From NCBI RefSeq assembly GCF_030418125.1, contig NZ_JAUHTR010000007.1, positions 62,001-126,000 of the forward strand: a DNA stretch of 64,000 bases, in the 5' to 3' direction. Below the pieces are notes generated by a model that worked only from the letters and a program-made list of their open reading frames with translations, searched no databases and had not been told where the DNA came from. The DNA comes from Fictibacillus fluitans (GTDB lineage: Bacteria; Bacillota; Bacilli; Bacillales; Fictibacillaceae). Shown here one piece after another: positions 32,682 through 41,498 of the stretch (within the stretch, counting starts at the first letter, position 1; each line of letters starts with the position of its first letter). Position numbers and translations under genes: made by a program.

Positions 32682-34214
32682 ATGGGCACATTTTTAAAAG
32701 GAACACTTATCTTATCATTGGCAATGCTCTATACCAAGGTTGTTGAATTTGTTGTCAGCATTCTTCTTGCACGGTCACTCGGCAGTGAGGGCATGGGTTT
32801 TTACATGATGGCGCTTCCTGTCATTGGCTTGCTGATCACAATTGCTGCCCTTGAATTTCCTACCGCTCTCTCAAAAGTACTGGCCGAGGAAGAGGCTCAT
32901 CAGAATGACAGAGCCAGAATGCAAATTGTAAAAGTATCGTTTTTCGTTATCATGGGTCTCAGCCTGCTTCTTGTGGCTGTAAGTGCCGTCATTACCCTGC
33001 TTTTGTTAAAGTGGAAAAACATCGATATCCGGCTGGGATATCCGCTGCTGGCTTTGATTCCGGTTGTTCCCGTGATTGGGACCAGCTCCATTCTGAAGGG
33101 ATACTTCAGCGGCCTTCAGAAAATGAAACCCATCGCCATAGCTCAGCTCCTGGAAAAAACGGCTCACTTGAGTTTTATTTTTTATGTGCTTCAATACATG
33201 AAGGATTTGCCCCTGGAATACCGGGTGGTTGCAGCCGTGCTTGGCCTTGGGGCCGGAGAACTGGTCTCCCTGTTTTTCTTTTCAGCTTCCTTTTTGCTCG
33301 GGGAGCGAACGTCAGGAAAAACAGCAGCCGATAAAGCAGCTCCGGTATCCAGCAGAAGTATATTAAAAAAATTATTCCAGGTCAGCCTGCCGACCACCGG
33401 TGTTCGAATTCTGAATGCACTCACTGCCGCCGTAAACCCGATATTGATCACCCAAAGTTTACTCTTTGCCGGCATTACCGCCTCCGTCGCCACCAAGCAA
33501 TACGGAATGCTTACGGCTTTTGCCATGACCATTGGGTATTTCCCCGGTTTTATCGGGTATTCACTGTATGTTTCGCTCGTGCCTTCCATTTCGGAAGCAC
33601 GTTCCAAACAGGACGATCAAGCCTTGCATCAACGGATTCACCAGGCCTTTCATATTACCCTGCTTTATGGAATCCCCTGTTCCATTGTGATGTATTTTTT
33701 TGCAGACGAACTGACTGTCCTTTTTTATCATTCACCGCAGGCAGGCCAGTTTCTTATGCTATTGTCTCCCTTTATCCTGTTTCATTATCTGCTTTCGCCG
33801 CTTCAGGCTATTTTGTTTGGCCTGGGGCGCGCCAGGGATGTGTTTTCACAAACGATCTGGGTTAATATCCTTTCTATCCTGCTCATCGTTTCGTTTGCTT
33901 CCCAATCAACCTTCGGAATACATGGCGTCATTATTGCAGTCAATTTCAGCGGTGTGCTTCTTTCCATTTTGCATTATCACACCATTGTTGAAGAGGTTCG
34001 ATTCAAGCCGAAGCTTATGGACTATTTCATTTTTTTGGCTTCGGGAGCATTCACCATCGGGTTATGCGAATTAATGCACAAAACCCATTATGAGGACCAT
34101 ATATCAATCATCATTGTACTGGCGGTTGTGTTTGCTGTTTATTACGGTACCCTTTTCTTTCTCCGTCTGTTTCAGTCCGGTCTTTCCCGGCTATGGGTGA
34201 AGCCCAAGTTATAA
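32682..34214 (+). CDS. SpoVB-like MOP-superfamily flippase
   Basis: A 510-residue polytopic membrane protein with about 12-14 helices, resembling SpoVB of B. subtilis (FLKGTLIL start, LARSLGSEGMGFYMMALP, PTALSKVLAEE). The family moves lipid-linked polymers and peptidoglycan precursors across the membrane. SpoVB itself is needed for the spore cortex. This copy could be SpoVB or a paralogue of the YtgP/MurJ-like group. ATG 32682 follows AAAGGGTG. A multi-arm terminator follows. Confidence 0.85.
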   Translation: MGTFLKGTLILSLAMLYTKVVEFVVSILLARSLGSEGMGFYMMALPVIGLLITIAALEFPTALSKVLAEEEAHQNDRARMQIVKVSFFVIMGLSLLLVAVSAVITLLLLKWKNIDIRLGYPLLALIPVVPVIGTSSILKGYFSGLQKMKPIAIAQLLEKTAHLSFIFYVLQYMKDLPLEYRVVAAVLGLGAGELVSLFFFSASFLLGERTSGKTAADKAAPVSSRSILKKLFQVSLPTTGVRILNALTAAVNPILITQSLLFAGITASVATKQYGMLTAFAMTIGYFPGFIGYSLYVSLVPSISEARSKQDDQALHQRIHQAFHITLLYGIPCSIVMYFFADELTVLFYHSPQAGQFLMLLSPFILFHYLLSPLQAILFGLGRARDVFSQTIWVNILSILLIVSFASQSTFGIHGVIIAVNFSGVLLSILHYHTIVEEVRFKPKLMDYFIFLASGAFTIGLCELMHKTHYEDHISIIIVLAVVFAVYYGTLFFLRLFQSGLSRLWVKPKL

Positions 34215-34218
34215 AATG

Positions 34219-34279
34219 AAAGAGCTGCACATCCAATCGTTAGATACTGTCTAACAAGAGGAGATACAGCTCTTTTTTA
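34219..34279 (+). terminator. Branched terminator of the flippase gene
   Basis: Outer stem AAAGAGCTG / CAGCTCTTT encloses an inner TTAGA / TCTAA stem; TTTTTT follows. The remaining 120 bp to the next gene show nothing else that I can support. Confidence 0.75.
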
Positions 34280-34398
34280 TTGGCTTATTTATTCATTATT
34301 GCGAAGGCGTGCATCCTCAGCATGATGGGCTGCTATCACTGGCTCAGGGGTGGTCTAAAGTAAAAGGAATACCTCCTCATGCCAACTATGTTCCTTCT

Positions 34399-35001
34399 TT
34401 ATCGTTGTCTCCGTTTATACACCACTTTATATATAATCCAGGCAAGCGATCCTGCTGCTACAACTGCCAGCAAGACATATTTCCCGAGGTGATGGAAGTA
34501 TTGCTCTACGATTCTCCAGTCAGGACCAAGCATTTTCCCGACCATGATGAAGGTGAAGCTCCATATGATACCGCCTGAATAGGCATAAACAGCAAATTTT
34601 TTGAAGCTCATGGCGGAAAAGCCAGCCAGATATGCGGAAACATGCCGGATTCCCGGTATAAAATAGCCGAACAGAATCATTACACTGCCATACCTTTGGA
34701 AATAAGACTGCGTTTTTGCTATTTTCTCTCCGGGAATACCGATTTTCGGGCCGAATTTTTCAAGAAACGGCAATCCGAGCTTATAGCCGAACAAGTAACT
34801 GAGCGAAATGCCTGACATGGCGCCAAGAAACGCAGACAGCAGAGCCAGGGTAAAATGAATATCCCCCTTGAAGACAAGGTAGCCGGAAAACGTCAGCAGC
34901 ACTTCGTCAGGAACAGGAAGGCCGATTAGGCCAAGGGCCAGCGCCAGGAAAATACCTGCATATTCATAATGCTCAATCCATGCTAAAACGCTGTTGCTCA
35001 T
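34399..35001 (-). CDS. DedA-family membrane protein (copy 2)
   Basis: A 200-residue DedA protein, parallel to copy 1 throughout: GLPVPDEVLLTFSG near the N-terminus, GYFIPGIRHVSAYLAG in the middle and a basic C-terminus (YKRRQR). ATG 35001 is preferred over upstream in-frame GTG, ATG and TTG codons because AGGTGATG lies at the right distance. It is 26 bp downstream of proC on the same strand and may be co-transcribed. The likely role is lipid transport across the membrane. Confidence 0.88.
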   Translation of the reverse strand: MSNSVLAWIEHYEYAGIFLALALGLIGLPVPDEVLLTFSGYLVFKGDIHFTLALLSAFLGAMSGISLSYLFGYKLGLPFLEKFGPKIGIPGEKIAKTQSYFQRYGSVMILFGYFIPGIRHVSAYLAGFSAMSFKKFAVYAYSGGIIWSFTFIMVGKMLGPDWRIVEQYFHHLGKYVLLAVVAAGSLAWIIYKVVYKRRQR

Positions 35002-35027
35002 CAACATCACCTATTTTACCCGCAGGT

Positions 35028-35849
35028 TTAATCCTCGTTGTTTTCCTGTTTCCCGCCAAGCTCCGCAGCCTTCTCATTCGTCGCCTTTATCGCGTTTTCA
35101 ATCAATTTTACGAAATCTGCCTGATTTAATATATCCAGTCCTGCTGCTGTCGCTCCGCCGGGAGTGGTAACAGCGTTTCTTAAATCAATGGGAGACACTC
35201 CGCTTTGGAGCATTACCGCTGAACCATATATCATTTGGGAGACCAGCTTTCTGGCCTGGGCTTCCGAGATGCCATAGCCCGCCGCAGCATGAATCAGAGC
35301 AGAAGCAAACTCATACAAAAACGCAGGCGCACTTCCTGTAACCGCCGTCATCTTATGAATTTGTTCTTCCGTGCAATACTCGGAACTTCCTATGCTGTTT
35401 AACAGAAGCTCCAAAAGATGAATCTGATTTTCATTTAAGGTATCAGCATACGTATACAATGAAATGGATTCACCTGCTTCGGCTGCTGTATTGGGCATCA
35501 CCCACGCCACTGGAGTTCCTGGCGGAAGTGGATTTTCGAGCCTTCTAAGGCCAATGCCTGCCGCAACGGATACCACAAGCTGGCCATCGACCACGGTGGA
35601 CAGCTTCTCCAGCACAGCTTCATGTGCTTCAGGAGGCATAGCCAGTACAATGACAGAGCTTTCTTTCACTTGATGCAGCCAATCGGTAGTTGTTTCTACG
35701 GCATACTTGGAAAACAAATACTGCAGCCTTTCCTTATTGCCCTGATTGGCCGCTATAATCGAAAGGTTTTGCCCTTTCGCTGATTGCAATCCTTTAATCA
35801 TTGACTCTGCCATGCGGCCAGCGCCAATAAATAAAAATGTAGTATTCAT
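35028..35849 (-). CDS. proC: Pyrroline-5-carboxylate reductase
   Basis: A 273-residue NADPH enzyme catalysing the last step of proline synthesis. The Rossmann start FIGAGRMAESMIKGL (G9-A-G11) binds the cofactor. The C-terminal dimer domain holds the family block VTGSAPAF and the VTTPGGATAAGLD signature near residues 225-240. Bacillus species carry several paralogues (ProI, ProG, ProH, ComER), and which one this is cannot be fixed here. The ATG at 35849 has AAAAGGGAG upstream. Confidence 0.9.
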   Translation of the reverse strand: MNTTFLFIGAGRMAESMIKGLQSAKGQNLSIIAANQGNKERLQYLFSKYAVETTTDWLHQVKESSVIVLAMPPEAHEAVLEKLSTVVDGQLVVSVAAGIGLRRLENPLPPGTPVAWVMPNTAAEAGESISLYTYADTLNENQIHLLELLLNSIGSSEYCTEEQIHKMTAVTGSAPAFLYEFASALIHAAAGYGISEAQARKLVSQMIYGSAVMLQSGVSPIDLRNAVTTPGGATAAGLDILNQADFVKLIENAIKATNEKAAELGGKQENNED

Positions 35850-35871
35850 TAAATTCTCCCTTTTAACGGTT

Positions 35872-35906
35872 TAAAAAATAAAAGGCGTCCTGTAAGAACA
35901 CCTTTT
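35872..35906 (-). terminator. Terminator of the M42 peptidase gene
   Basis: AAAAGGTGTTC and AGGACGCCTTTT arms with TTTTTT after, on the minus strand, between the peptidase stop and proC. Confidence 0.78.
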
Positions 35907-35929
35907 CTCTCTATTGTAGCTTATTTTTT

Positions 35930-36988
35930 CTAAAAATCTATTAAGGACTTCATTTTGGATTCGTCCATCTCTTTCAAAAAGGCAACCAGAAGCTTCACGG
36001 TGTTTTCAAGATCGCTTTTTGAAACCATGGAAACATGGCTGTGGATATAACGTGAAGCGACACCAATGACAATCGAGGGAACACCCTTTTTAAACAGATG
36101 GAATCTACCGGCATCGGTTCCACCTCCAAGCATAACATCCACCTGATAAGGTATATTATTCTTCTCCGCAACATCCATCACCATGTTTCGAAGCGGTACA
36201 TGCGGAACCATGGAAGAATCAAGGAACGTTATAAGCGGGCCAGCTCCTAGCTTTGCCTTATTGGAATTATCACCTGGTCCATCCTGGGCAATTCCTACGT
36301 CCATTGCGATGGCTAGATCAGGCTCAACGGCATAAGGAGCCGTTGCCGCACCTCTGAGGCCAACTTCCTCCTGGACGGTAGCTCCGCAATAAATGCTGTT
36401 TGGATGCTCGCTGTCCTTCAGCTGTTTTAACACTTCCAGCGCCAAATAACAGCCTGCCCTATTATCCAGTGCTTTTGCAAGAATGGTGTCATTATCGGGC
36501 AACAGTTCAAACGGACAGATTGGCATAATCGGGTCACCTACACGGATTCCCCATTCTTTTACTTGGTCTGCGCTGTTCGCTCCAATATCAATGAACATTT
36601 CGCGCATGGGAACGACTTTTTTTCGTTCTTCAGCCGTAAGAATATGCGGCGGTTTGGAGCCTACAACTCCAGTAAAGGTTTTCTTATCCGTAACAATGTG
36701 CACGCGCTGGGAAAGAATGACCTGATCCCACCAGCCGCCAAGCGGCACAAATCTCAGGTATCCGTCTTTTGTGACTTCACTGATCATAAATGCGACTTCA
36801 TCCATATGGCCGGCCAGCATAATTTTCGGACCAGCGGCTGAGCCCTTCTTTTGGCCAAAAATGCTTCCCATATGGTCATATACAAGCGCCGCACCTGTTT
36901 TATCAATTTCCCTTTTCATAATGCTGCGGATCGGGTGTTCAAATCCTGGTGCCCCGTTTGTTTCGGTTAATTCTCTTAAAAGATCCAT
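35930..36988 (-). CDS. ytoP: M42-family metallo-aminopeptidase (YtoP-like)
   Basis: A 352-residue cytosolic aminopeptidase with two metal ions. Ligands and catalytic residues are seen as H61 (AGHMDEV), D174 (ALDNRAG), E206/E207 (VQEEVGLRG), D229 (AMDVGIA) and H315 (YIHSH). It resembles B. subtilis YtoP, of the glutamyl-aminopeptidase/tetrahedral TET group. The preferred start is ATG 36988, ten bases after AGGAG; GTG 36997 and ATG 36994 are closer to it. Confidence 0.9.
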   Translation of the reverse strand: MDLLRELTETNGAPGFEHPIRSIMKREIDKTGAALVYDHMGSIFGQKKGSAAGPKIMLAGHMDEVAFMISEVTKDGYLRFVPLGGWWDQVILSQRVHIVTDKKTFTGVVGSKPPHILTAEERKKVVPMREMFIDIGANSADQVKEWGIRVGDPIMPICPFELLPDNDTILAKALDNRAGCYLALEVLKQLKDSEHPNSIYCGATVQEEVGLRGAATAPYAVEPDLAIAMDVGIAQDGPGDNSNKAKLGAGPLITFLDSSMVPHVPLRNMVMDVAEKNNIPYQVDVMLGGGTDAGRFHLFKKGVPSIVIGVASRYIHSHVSMVSKSDLENTVKLLVAFLKEMDESKMKSLIDF

Positions 36989-37111
36989 TACCATCACACT
37001 CCTATAGTGTATATGATGGTGAAAGTTCCCTTTTTTTATTACAGCAAATTCTGACGTTTAGCATTTTGAGGAGAAGGAATACATAAATCGTAATCAAAAG
37101 GAGGAATATAC

Positions 37112-37612
37112 ATGACGAAATTCCAGCTTGGAGACCAGGCTCCCGATTTTTCAGCGGTCACCGCTGAAGGAGATACCTTTCAATTTTATGACCACTTAAA
37201 CCAGGATGACCGCTTTCACCTGCTGATTTTCTTCCGGGGCGAATGGTGCCCGGTGTGCAAGGAACAGCTTCAGGATCTGGAGGAGCATAAGGATATCTTT
37301 AGCGAATTAAATACTCATATCGTCTCAATATCCACAGATGAAAAAGAAAATCTGGCAAAGCTGAAAGAAGACAGTTCCCTTTCTTTCCCTGTTTTAAGCG
37401 ACAAGGACAGAGAGGTAATCAATTCCTATGGCGTGTACTACCATGACGGCGTATACTATGATGATCATGAATCACATGGAGAACCGGCAGCCTTTCTAAT
37501 TGATCCGCAAAAAAGAATTGTCTATTTAAGCGTACAGACGGGCCCATTTGGCCGGCCGTCTGCCGAGGACCTTCGCAAAACCATTAAATACATTCAAAAA
37601 ACACTCAAATAA
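37112..37612 (+). CDS. Peroxiredoxin-like AhpC/TSA protein
   Basis: A 166-residue thioredoxin-fold peroxidase. The active motif FFRGEWCPVCKEQ carries C46 and C49, so it is a C-x2-C peroxiredoxin-like protein of the PRXL/Bcp neighbourhood rather than a typical 2-Cys enzyme. It should reduce hydroperoxides at the expense of thiols. The ATG at 37112 has AAAGGAGG upstream. It stands alone, with its own terminator, convergent to trpE. Confidence 0.88.
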   Translation: MTKFQLGDQAPDFSAVTAEGDTFQFYDHLNQDDRFHLLIFFRGEWCPVCKEQLQDLEEHKDIFSELNTHIVSISTDEKENLAKLKEDSSLSFPVLSDKDREVINSYGVYYHDGVYYDDHESHGEPAAFLIDPQKRIVYLSVQTGPFGRPSAEDLRKTIKYIQKTLK

Positions 37613-37638
37613 AAAAAGAGCCGGACGGCTCTTTTTTT
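37611..37638. terminator. Bidirectional terminator between the peroxiredoxin gene and trpE
   Basis: AAAGAGCCG and CGGCTCTTT around a two-base loop with A and T runs on both sides. Confidence 0.88.
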
Positions 37639-39142
37639 ATGCGTAAAGCTCCATCGCTTCAGCCACTTGTATGGCTTTCAGCAGCGCTTTCGCTTTATTG
37701 AACGTTTCGTCATACTCATTCTCCGGAACGGAATCGGCAACGATGCCTGCTCCTGCCTGAATATAAGCTTTATCATTTTTAAAAAGGATGGTACGGATCG
37801 TAATGCAGGAGTCCATGTTGCCTGAAAAAGAAAGGTAGCCGATCGCTCCGGCATAGGTTCCCCTGGCCTGCGTTTCCAGTTCCGCGATAATCTGCATCGC
37901 CCTTATTTTCGGTGCGCCGGACAATGTGCCGGCCGGCAGGCATGAAATCAGGGCATCAAAGAAGTCTTTATCTTCCTTGAGCAGACCTGTGACATCAGAC
38001 ACAATGTGCATCACATGCGAATAACGTTCAATCTCCATAAAAGAGGTAACTTCCACACTTCCGTATTCCGATACCCTGCCAATATCGTTCCTTCCCAAAT
38101 CAACAAGCATGAGGTGCTCGGCCACTTCCTTTTCATCAGCGAGCAGTTCCTCTGCTAAAGCCTGGTCTTCGTCCATGTCCTTGCCGCGGGGCCGTGTTCC
38201 GGCAATCGGGCGGGTTCTCACCCGCTGCCCTTCAACTTTTACAAGCAATTCCGGGGACGAACCGACTATAATTTCATCCGGAAGCTTAAGCAGATACATG
38301 TAGGCGGATGGATTTACAATCCTTAGTACGCGGTAAACCGTCAGAGGATCAGCTTTCGTCTCACTCTCAAAACATTGGGAAAGAACAACCTGAAATATAT
38401 CTCCGGCTGTAATATATTCTTTGGCCCGGTCTACCATCGAACAAAATTCTGATTTGGTAAGGTTGGATTTTACACCGCTGATATCAACCTCCTGCTGAGG
38501 AAGATAGCGAAAAGACGGCACTGGCTGCTTTACATTTTGCTCAAGCTGCTTCATAGTTGCTTCGATCGATAACCGTGCTCCTTCATACAGTTCTTCTATT
38601 TGTTCTTCGGTATAATTTTCAGGTACATGAAGGTTGCAGACAATGTTGATGGATTGCTTCAAATGATCAAAGACAATCAGTTCATCGACAAACAGAAATT
38701 TCATATCATCGGTGTTGAGAATATCTTTCTTGTGAGGCGGAATTTTTTCGAAATACTGGAGAATATCATAGCCAAAATAGCCGACAGCTCCACCTGTGAA
38801 CTGAGGCAAATTTTTGTGCGCGGGACTTTTATATTGGTTGAGGAGAGATTTAAGGATTTCGATCGGATGTCCGGAAAACGTTTCATCCTGATCTTTTTTC
38901 TTTACGTGGGTCTGCCCTTTTTTGCAGGAGACAACCATGAATGGATTCTTTCCGATATAGGAATACCGGGCCCATTGCTGTCCGCCTTCCACACTTTCAA
39001 GCAAAAATGAGTAATCTTCCTGATAATAGGTTTGATACAGCTCAATCACTGTATGTACATCAGCAAATAATTCGATGCTTACAGGAATCAAATTGTACGT
39101 TCCTGCCAATTGTTTCACTTCTTTCAATGATGGTTGAATCAA
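37637..39142 (-). CDS. trpE: Anthranilate synthase component I
   Basis: A 501-residue enzyme making anthranilate from chorismate with the glutamine amidotransferase TrpG/PabA. The tryptophan feedback motif LLES is at 47-50 and NPSAYMYLL later, which marks TrpE rather than PabB. The catalytic block includes RPIAGTRPRG, DLGRNDIGRV and AGTLSGAPKIRAM. The start is TTG 39142, nine bases after AAGGG; longer in-frame versions run into the leader. It is isolated: no trpD, C, F, B or A follows. The leader carries an 11-triplet TRAP site. Confidence 0.93.
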   Translation of the reverse strand: MIQPSLKEVKQLAGTYNLIPVSIELFADVHTVIELYQTYYQEDYSFLLESVEGGQQWARYSYIGKNPFMVVSCKKGQTHVKKKDQDETFSGHPIEILKSLLNQYKSPAHKNLPQFTGGAVGYFGYDILQYFEKIPPHKKDILNTDDMKFLFVDELIVFDHLKQSINIVCNLHVPENYTEEQIEELYEGARLSIEATMKQLEQNVKQPVPSFRYLPQQEVDISGVKSNLTKSEFCSMVDRAKEYITAGDIFQVVLSQCFESETKADPLTVYRVLRIVNPSAYMYLLKLPDEIIVGSSPELLVKVEGQRVRTRPIAGTRPRGKDMDEDQALAEELLADEKEVAEHLMLVDLGRNDIGRVSEYGSVEVTSFMEIERYSHVMHIVSDVTGLLKEDKDFFDALISCLPAGTLSGAPKIRAMQIIAELETQARGTYAGAIGYLSFSGNMDSCITIRTILFKNDKAYIQAGAGIVADSVPENEYDETFNKAKALLKAIQVAEAMELYA

Positions 39143-39190
39143 TATAATCATCCCTTCTTGATGAGAGACGAAGACTAGCAACCATAACCG

Positions 39191-39263
39191 CTAATCTCAG
39201 CTCGGCTCTGCTCTTAATCTGTAAATGTTTTCTAAAGCTTCTCTACTCTTCTCAACTAATCTC
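39191..39263 (-). promoter_or_regulatory. TRAP (MtrB) binding site in the trpE leader, 11 triplets
   Basis: Read as RNA from 39263 down to 39191: GAG, TAG, GAG, GAG, GAG (each separated by two bases), a TAG six bases later, then after 18 bases GAG, GAG, GAG, GAG, TAG, again with two-base spacers. The total is 11 (G/U)AG triplets, the number bound by the TRAP 11-mer in B. subtilis. A weak hairpin, GATTAGC / GCTAGTC (39174-39197), overlaps the last triplet and may be the attenuator. Confidence 0.88.
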
Positions 39264-39278
39264 GTGCGATTGTAAATC

Positions 39279-39307
39279 ACTATATAATGCATTGGTAAAA
39301 CTGTCAA
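39279..39307 (-). promoter_or_regulatory. Sigma-A promoter of trpE
   Basis: Perfect -35 TTGACA (39302-39307), 17 bases, -10 TATAGT (39279-39284) on the minus strand. The start site would lie about ten bases before the first TRAP triplet. Confidence 0.85.
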
Positions 39308-39381
39308 CCACTTTTCTGATTTAACACGGCACAATAAGGGAAACCTCTTTGAGATACAGTTATTATAGAAGAGGTGAGAAA

Positions 39382-40320
39382 ATGAAAGCGATTATTATTA
39401 ATGAATACGGCGGACGTGAGCAGCTGGTTGAGAAGAAGGTATATGATCCGAAGCCAGGTCCAAGGGATGTTCTCATTGAGGTGCATGCCACATCGGTTAA
39501 TCCGGTGGACTGGAAAATCCGTGAAGGCTATTTAAAGGATAATCTGCGTTTCTCGTTTCCTGTCATTCTTGGATGGGATGCCGCTGGCGTAGTAAAAGAA
39601 ACGGGTTCAGCCGTTACAAAGTTCAAGCCGGGGGACGAGGTCTTTACGAGACCCGCAACGGAACGGGATGGCACGTATGCAGAACTGCTGGCAGCAGATG
39701 AAGAACTTGTAGCATTTAAACCGAAGAATCTCACATTTGAAGAAGCGGCATCAATACCGCTTGTAGGTTTAACCGCGTGGCAGTGCCTGGTGGACTTCGC
39801 TAAAATTAAAGAAGGGCAAAGGGTCCTGGTTCATGCAGGAGGCGGAGGCGTTGGAAGCTTTGCGATTCAGCTTGCCAAGACCAAAGGAGCTTATGTGATT
39901 TCTACGGGAAGTGAGGACTCCGAGAGCATTATCAAAGAATCTGGTGCAGATGAATTTATCAATTATAAAACGCAGGATTTTACCGAAGCCATTGAATCGG
40001 TAGACATCGTTTTTGATACGATTGGCGGCGATGTACAGAAAAGCAGCTATAAAGTAATCAAACCCGGCGGTGTACTTGTTTCGATTGTCAGTCCACCAGT
40101 TCAAAAAGAAGCAACGAATCATTCGGTAACTGCAGGCTTTGTCTTCCTCGATCCTGACGGTGAAGAGCTTGCTGAAATCGGCAAACTGATCGAAGCAGGA
40201 AAGATCAAGCCATTTGTGGGGGAAACCTTCCCACTGACACAAGATGGCGTCAGGGCTGCGCATGAATTAAGCGAATCCCATCATGCCAAAGGAAAGATCA
40301 TTATCAGCGTAAAAGAATAG
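39382..40320 (+). CDS. NADP-dependent medium-chain oxidoreductase (quinone oxidoreductase-like)
   Basis: A 312-residue medium-chain dehydrogenase/reductase without the structural zinc cysteines, so of the zinc-free quinone or enoyl reductase type. The cofactor loop GGGGVG is at 153-158 (VLVHAGGGGVGSFAIQLA). The N-terminal SVNPVDWKIREGY matches the group of NADP-dependent oxidoreductases. ATG 39382 has GAGGTGAG upstream and is preferred over earlier codons. It is divergent from trpE and followed by a repeat element. Substrate unknown. Confidence 0.88.
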   Translation: MKAIIINEYGGREQLVEKKVYDPKPGPRDVLIEVHATSVNPVDWKIREGYLKDNLRFSFPVILGWDAAGVVKETGSAVTKFKPGDEVFTRPATERDGTYAELLAADEELVAFKPKNLTFEEAASIPLVGLTAWQCLVDFAKIKEGQRVLVHAGGGGVGSFAIQLAKTKGAYVISTGSEDSESIIKESGADEFINYKTQDFTEAIESVDIVFDTIGGDVQKSSYKVIKPGGVLVSIVSPPVQKEATNHSVTAGFVFLDPDGEELAEIGKLIEAGKIKPFVGETFPLTQDGVRAAHELSESHHAKGKIIISVKE

Positions 40321-40360
40321 TTGTATTTTAAGATTGGTTGTTAGTACATTTTTAGCTTCT

Positions 40361-40498
40361 TTGACAAGTTGGTTGCAGTGAAAGGTGCGAGACTCCAGCA
40401 GGAGATGCGGGACAGGTGAGACCAAGAAGGCGCTTGCGCCTGATGGGCTCAGCGCCCGCCCTGCGGAAAGCGAGCGACCTGAAACGGAAATCAACTGC
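40361..40498 (+). repeat. Dispersed intergenic repeat, copy 1
   Basis: About 138 bp in a 327 bp gap between genes. Read from TTGACAAGTTGGTTGCAGTG through GAGACTCCAGCAGGAGATG and GGGCTCAGCGCCCGCC to GGAAATCAACTG, it aligns along nearly its whole length with the reverse complement of 45891-46027. It is G/C-rich and contains several inverted repeats. I know similar sequences from other Bacillus genomes, where they are non-coding. The short frames through it are not genes. Confidence 0.85.
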
Positions 40499-40517
40499 TT
40501 TCAAGAACAACCAAGAA

Positions 40518-40560
40518 TAAAAAGCCCGGATGGAGGTTCAAGATCTTCACCGGGTTTTTC
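40518..40560 (+). terminator. Terminator after the oxidoreductase gene and repeat
   Basis: AAAAAGCCCGG and CCGGGTTTTTC form a stem with a long A/T-rich loop; it can work in both directions. Confidence 0.7.
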
Positions 40561-40647
40561 ATGTTATATAATCTCACACCTTTGTAGATTAACTGCCAAT
40601 TTCCATGGTAAAGTATTTCTACACCACCCTGTCAGGAGGAGGATAGT

Positions 40648-40821
40648 ATGATCCTTTCCCATCAATTAACACCAGAGGAAAAAGAAAAAGTAAAACTGCT
40701 TAAGAAGAAAATAAACAGTGCCGTGAATGCAGAAGAAAGGAAAGAATATGAAACCCAATTAATCATACTGATGGAGCGTATCTTCATTCGTTATAAACTG
40801 CAAAGAAGAAATGAATTATAA
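40648..40821 (+). CDS. Small helical protein (57 aa), function unknown
   Basis: 57 residues, highly charged (LTPEEKEKVKLLKKKINS, then AEERKEYETQLIILMERIF), predicted by eye to form two amphipathic helices. ATG 40648 has a very strong AGGAGGAGG site, the main evidence that it is real. Its stop overlaps the end of the convergent acetyltransferase gene by six bases. No cysteines, signal peptide or known motif. It could be a small regulator or an anti-adaptor, but nothing shows this. Confidence 0.62.
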   Translation: MILSHQLTPEEKEKVKLLKKKINSAVNAEERKEYETQLIILMERIFIRYKLQRRNEL

Positions 40822-41334
40822 ATTCAGCACCCTTGCAAGGTCAAAACCGATGGCCTCCTCCACCAGCTCTTGATCTCCAATCTGTATCTTTTCTTCTCCC
40901 AATAAAATGCCGCCCAATCTTTCACAGGCCACCTTACAAGGATTATCCTGAAGAACCCATACAAGCATTGTATGGTAGCCCGAATCCAGAAAACCTTGCG
41001 CCAGCTTCCGAATCAGCCTGCTTCCAATCGAGCGCCGCTGATATTCCTGTAAAATATAAATGGCATAAATCTCACCATCATATAGGAAACGTCCCGTACG
41101 ATTAGCTCCTCCTGAACAAAATCCAATAATTTCCTGGTTGATACAGGCAACGTACAATTGATTTTCAGGCAATGGTTTTTCTATAATTCCTTTCCACATT
41201 GCCTTTCTGTCCTCCACGGACATTTTCTGCAAATATTCCTCATCGACCACTCCTTTATATGTCGTTCGCCAGCTGTCTACGTGAACAAATGCGATAGCCT
41301 CTTCATCTCCGGGGAGGGCTTTGCGAATTTCCAA
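40816..41334 (-). CDS. GNAT-family N-acetyltransferase
   Basis: A 172-residue acetyltransferase. The acetyl-CoA loop Q99-RRSIGSR106 matches Q/R-x-x-G-x-G/A closely, and the preceding IYAIYILQEYQRR is the beta-4/alpha-3 segment. The start is TTG 41334 behind AAAAAGGAGG. The substrate is unknown; close relatives act on small amines or protein N-termini. It is a single gene within the region bracketed by the two inverted repeats. Confidence 0.85.
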   Translation of the reverse strand: MEIRKALPGDEEAIAFVHVDSWRTTYKGVVDEEYLQKMSVEDRKAMWKGIIEKPLPENQLYVACINQEIIGFCSGGANRTGRFLYDGEIYAIYILQEYQRRSIGSRLIRKLAQGFLDSGYHTMLVWVLQDNPCKVACERLGGILLGEEKIQIGDQELVEEAIGFDLARVLNL

Positions 41335-41498
41335 GGTCTATACCTCCTTTTTGTGCAGTTCCGCTCAAACTCATTAACGTAGTTAACAATACCCGTTCCT
41401 GCAGCAAAAACCAGCAAATTCCTTAAAAATCCTTCGTTTACAATTTGATTACAAGTTCTTTGCCATTTTATTTCCCCGGAAATTGGCGTTTTTTGAAG

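Noticed and set aside
34284-34398. Possible coding remnant on the minus strand (short frame ending HAEDARLRNNE)
   Set aside because: Only about 20 codons, interrupted upstream by an in-frame TAG and without a start or ribosome binding site.
38600-39010. 136-residue plus-strand frame within trpE
   Set aside because: Antisense to the conserved TrpE sequence, no ribosome binding site.
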